Shown here one piece after another: positions 61,490 through 63,922 of a DNA stretch of 63,922 nucleotides; the first letter of the stretch is position 1, and each line of letters starts with the position of its first letter. The DNA lies in contig JACZJK010000061.1 of NCBI GenBank assembly GCA_014860575.1, positions 1 to 63,922 of the forward strand, in the 5' to 3' direction. A program made the position numbers and the translations under genes. The notes beneath the pieces were generated by a model that had not been told where the DNA came from, did not search any database, and worked only from the letters and a program-made list of their open reading frames with translations. This DNA is from Bacteroidales bacterium (GTDB taxonomy: Bacteria > Bacteroidota > Bacteroidia > Bacteroidales > JAAYJT01).

Positions 61490-62515
61490 ATGTATAAAGA
61501 AATACTAATCACTCTGATCTTAAGTATTTTGCTTTTTGCAAATACCACCAATATAGTTGCGCAGCAAGGATCTAACACCTCGGGTAACGATGCCAGCGGC
61601 GCCGGTGGAGAATTCAGTTATTCCATCGGGCAAACAGACTATCGCTACTACTTCTCTTCACAAGGAAGTTTGCAATTGGGCTTGCAGCATGGATGGCCTG
61701 AAACCAGGGAAGCTTTACAATGTGCGAATGGAATTGCTGAAAATCATGTGTATTCATATGAATCGCTTTGCTATAATGCTGTTGAAACTCTTACTATTGC
61801 TGGCGATGGCAAGCAGTTTTTTGTTGAACCTGGCGGTCATGTTGATCTCGTTGCAGGCAAGAGTATTCTCCTGAAAGAAGGCACAACCATAAAACCGGGA
61901 GGTAGTCTTCATGCCTGGATTACCACTGACGGCAGCTATTGCACTGACACTATCAGCATTCTCGTTACATGCAACCTTGAAATTCCAAGCCAGATTATTA
62001 CAGAAAATGAAACACTTTGCTTCAGCGCTATTGAAACAGTTGTGGTTGCTGGTGCTGGGAAATACTTTATTGTTGAACCTGGAGCCCATGTTGATATCAT
62101 AGCTGGCCAAAGTATTCTTTTTAAAGATGGTACGACAATCGAAGCGGGCGGTAGCCTTCATGCCTGGATCACAACTGACGAAACTTACTGCAGTGATCCT
62201 GAAGACTTACTAGCAGCCGCTATTGAAGAAGAAGAAATCCCGGTTAGCCAACTTGAACCTGAACCAAATACAACCTTTTTCAAAGTCTTTCCCAACCCCA
62301 CTACAGGAGATTTCACACTTGAATTGTTGGATTACAATGAATTTTCAACAGTCACAGTCGAAATCTTTACCATACAGGGTTTACTTATCAGTAACACCCA
62401 ATTGCCCACTGGCAAATTATTCAACTTTAGTCTTGCCGAAAGACAACCGGGAATTTATTTAATCAGGGTTTTAAGAGATAAAGAAGTTAGTATTGGTAAG
62501 ATTACTAAGCGATGA
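61490..62515 (+). CDS. secreted protein with duplicated coathanger-like domain and T9SS sorting domain
   Basis: A 341-residue exported protein from ATG 61490 (MYKEILITLILSILLFANTTNIVAQQ, cleavable signal); an ATG 111 bases upstream was rejected because the signal would be internal. After a short Gly/Ser-rich part, a unit of about 83 residues appears twice (CYNAVETLTIAGDGKQFFVEPGGHVDLV... and CFSAIETVVVAGAGKYFIVEPGAHVDII..., both ending GGSLHAWITTD). It resembles the 3-coathanger stack domain seen in T9SS cargo. The C-terminus (about 265-341, VFPNPTTGDFTLELLD ... GIYLIRVLRDKEVSIGKITK) is a type A sorting domain. The Asp/Glu-rich spacer IEEEE precedes it. Function unknown. Confidence 0.88.
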   Translation: MYKEILITLILSILLFANTTNIVAQQGSNTSGNDASGAGGEFSYSIGQTDYRYYFSSQGSLQLGLQHGWPETREALQCANGIAENHVYSYESLCYNAVETLTIAGDGKQFFVEPGGHVDLVAGKSILLKEGTTIKPGGSLHAWITTDGSYCTDTISILVTCNLEIPSQIITENETLCFSAIETVVVAGAGKYFIVEPGAHVDIIAGQSILFKDGTTIEAGGSLHAWITTDETYCSDPEDLLAAAIEEEEIPVSQLEPEPNTTFFKVFPNPTTGDFTLELLDYNEFSTVTVEIFTIQGLLISNTQLPTGKLFNFSLAERQPGIYLIRVLRDKEVSIGKITKR

Positions 62516-62776
62516 TAATTTTTAATTGAGATATTATGAATCGAATAGCAGCCGAAAAACAGGACTCAATTCTCACAGAAAAGGAACAATGTTAGTCCGT
62601 TAATTTACCTGGATTATACCTTATTGAAATAGTAATGAAGATTATTTATAAAACCTAACTAAGAAATTTGTACCGATTTGCGGCATCATTAAAATTTGAA
62701 AACCAATTAATTGTGTGTGTTTTAGTGAAAGTGCCTATCATATTGATGCTCAACCCAGAAAATAAATATTGAAGTT

Positions 62777-63922
62777 ATGAGAAAGTTAATTGTTTTTATA
62801 TGCCTCACTTCGTTGGTTCTAAGTGTAATAGCTCAAGCGCCTCAAGGCATCAGCCACCAGTTGGTGATTCGAAATAATTTTAACAGGTTAGTAACCAATG
62901 CTCCTGTCGGAATTAAGGTGAGCATACTTCAGGGCTCAGAAGTTGGTCCTGTAATCTATTCCGAAACCCATAGCCTTATCAGTAACACCAACGGTATGGT
63001 CAGCTTTACAATAGGGCAGGGCTCTGTGCTCAATGGCGTTTTTGCAAACATTAACTGGGCCTCGGGATCATATTTTATCAAGACAGAAGCAGATCCTGCC
63101 GGATCAAATAACTATTCTATCTCAGGCACCAGCCAGGCTCTAAGTGTGCCATACGCTTTGCATGCAAATACCGCCCAATCTATTACTACACCTATAACAG
63201 AGACCGACCCAGTTTTCGGTGGTTCCCCTGCCAAAAACATCACTTCCGACCAAATCACCAACTGGAATACTGCATTTCTATGGGGCGATCATGCAAGTGC
63301 AGACTATGTTGGTAGTTCAAGAACTCTCTCCATCAACGGGATTTCTCAGAACCTTTCGGCAAACAGGACATGGAATGTCGGAACAGTTACTTCAATTGGC
63401 CTTGCCCTACCTAATATTTTCAGTGTTTCCGGAACTCCTGTCACAGGTTCAGGAACAATTTCAGCCAACTTAGCATCTCAGAATGCGAACCTTGTTTTAG
63501 CATCACCAAACGAGACCACTGGAACACCCTCATTCAGGGCTTTGCTTGCCTCGGACATTCCCAATCTTGACTGGAGCAAAATAACTACAGGCAAACCAAC
63601 TACAATCAGTGGTTATGGCATTACTGATGCTGTTTCAACTTCAGGCAATCAAACCATTAATGGCACAAAGACATTTTCAAGTACAATTGCTGCCGATGCA
63701 GGATTGAATGCGGGAAGCAGCCGGATCACAAATATGGCCAATCCTGTAAATAACCAGGATGCTGTCACAAAAGCGTATTTCGATAATATCATTGGCCAGA
63801 TCTCCGAAACAGATCCTGTATTTGGAGTGTCGGCTGCCTCAACAATAACCTCCGGCCAGATCACCAACTGGAATACTGCCTTTTTATGGGGCGATCATGC
63901 AAGTGCAGACTATGTTGGTAGT
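62777..63922 (+). CDS. repetitive secreted/surface protein, tail-fibre-like (runs off window end)
   Basis: An open frame of 382 codons starting ATG 62777 and still open at the last base. A signal peptide (MRKLIVFICLTSLVLSVIAQ) is followed by PQGISHQLVIRNN and SYFIKTEADPAG, a leader typical of Bacteroidota surface proteins with tail-fibre-like bodies. The module ITETDPVFGGSPA...TNWNTAFLWGDHASADYVGS occurs at about 153-180 and again at the window edge, with TFSSTIAADAGLNAGSSRITNMANPVNNQDAVTKAYF between. These residues are the kind found in phage tail-fibre and long beta-structured cell-surface proteins. The C-terminal part, probably with a sorting domain or chaperone, lies outside. Confidence 0.85.
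   Translation, partial: MRKLIVFICLTSLVLSVIAQAPQGISHQLVIRNNFNRLVTNAPVGIKVSILQGSEVGPVIYSETHSLISNTNGMVSFTIGQGSVLNGVFANINWASGSYFIKTEADPAGSNNYSISGTSQALSVPYALHANTAQSITTPITETDPVFGGSPAKNITSDQITNWNTAFLWGDHASADYVGSSRTLSINGISQNLSANRTWNVGTVTSIGLALPNIFSVSGTPVTGSGTISANLASQNANLVLASPNETTGTPSFRALLASDIPNLDWSKITTGKPTTISGYGITDAVSTSGNQTINGTKTFSSTIAADAGLNAGSSRITNMANPVNNQDAVTKAYFDNIIGQISETDPVFGVSAASTITSGQITNWNTAFLWGDHASADYVGS
63254..63316 (+). repeat. coding repeat in the surface protein, copy 1
   Basis: The 63 bases encoding ITNWNTAFLWGDHASADYVGS are almost identical to 63860-63922, 606 bases further on; only a few positions differ. This suggests a recent internal duplication or gene conversion. Confidence 0.85.
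63860..63922 (+). repeat. coding repeat in the surface protein, copy 2 (at window edge)
   Basis: Second copy of the 63254-63316 unit. More copies may follow beyond the window. Confidence 0.85.

Noticed and set aside
63649-63867. Minus-strand frame within the terminal surface-protein gene
   Set aside because: Antisense shadow of a repetitive coding sequence.
1-63922. CRISPR array, rRNA operon, prophage, transposase or toxin-antitoxin pair
   Set aside because: No regularly spaced repeats with unique spacers, rRNA motifs, phage structural genes, DDE-type transposase or intact toxin/antitoxin pair was found.

Overview
The window reads as chromosomal DNA of a Bacteroidota bacterium. Four things support this: two complete SusC/SusD outer-membrane pairs, two proteins ending in type IX secretion (T9SS) sorting domains, many start regions preceded by the Bacteroidota -7 promoter motif TAnnTTTG, and few Shine-Dalgarno sites. 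IorAB (indolepyruvate:ferredoxin oxidoreductase) fits an anaerobic or facultative, amino-acid-using member. The order cannot be fixed from sequence alone. Most of the window is ordinary housekeeping sequence, interrupted by repeat-rich intergenic stretches.

Layout. 1-510: tandem cassette of small GIY-YIG nuclease genes, each followed directly by the 3' two-thirds of a tRNA-like sequence. 612-5670: ALDH7-type aldehyde dehydrogenase, PpnP nucleoside phosphorylase and SAM hydrolase (all minus), then phoH and purC (plus). 5671-8597: accessory patch with a DUF4143 ATPase, a decayed XRE regulator, a small lipoprotein and several repeats, bounded by two copies of a short dispersed repeat. 8598-23767: a T9SS cargo protein, SirB1-like and nucleoside phosphorylase genes, cinA, a DUF2723 membrane protein, lgt, a glycosyltransferase, dprA, a PrsW-like protein, a cupin, rsgA, dtd and a lipoprotein. 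23908-29911: a TonB-dependent receptor, a DCC-family protein and a central-carbon run icd-gltA-yjbQ. 29922-34946: acpH, a duplicated palindromic repeat, iorA, iorB and an M23 peptidase.

35206-47694 (minus): SusC-SusD-lipoprotein, then a second SusC-SusD pair, separated by a strong terminator. Upstream lies a MIO-type aromatic amino acid lyase whose catalytic triad reads Ala-Cys-Gly instead of Ala-Ser-Gly. 47917-56233: a GNAT-like protein, an LptF/G permease overlapping gmd, two glycosyltransferases and ettA; this is an envelope-polysaccharide neighbourhood. 56402-60678: hisS, a second conventional Ala-Ser-Gly histidine ammonia-lyase, and a membrane-anchored AraC regulator. 61490 to the end: a T9SS protein with an internal duplication and the start of a long repetitive surface protein that runs off the window.

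The observations most worth following up are the GIY-YIG/tRNA-tail cassette (the noncoding tail is better conserved between copies than the coding end), the natural Ser-to-Cys change in the MIO triad of the lyase at 46156-47694, the XRE gene whose 5' end has been replaced by a repeat, and the possible SAM hydrolase/PpnP nucleoside-salvage pairing. No rRNA, complete tRNA, CRISPR array, prophage or transposase gene was seen.
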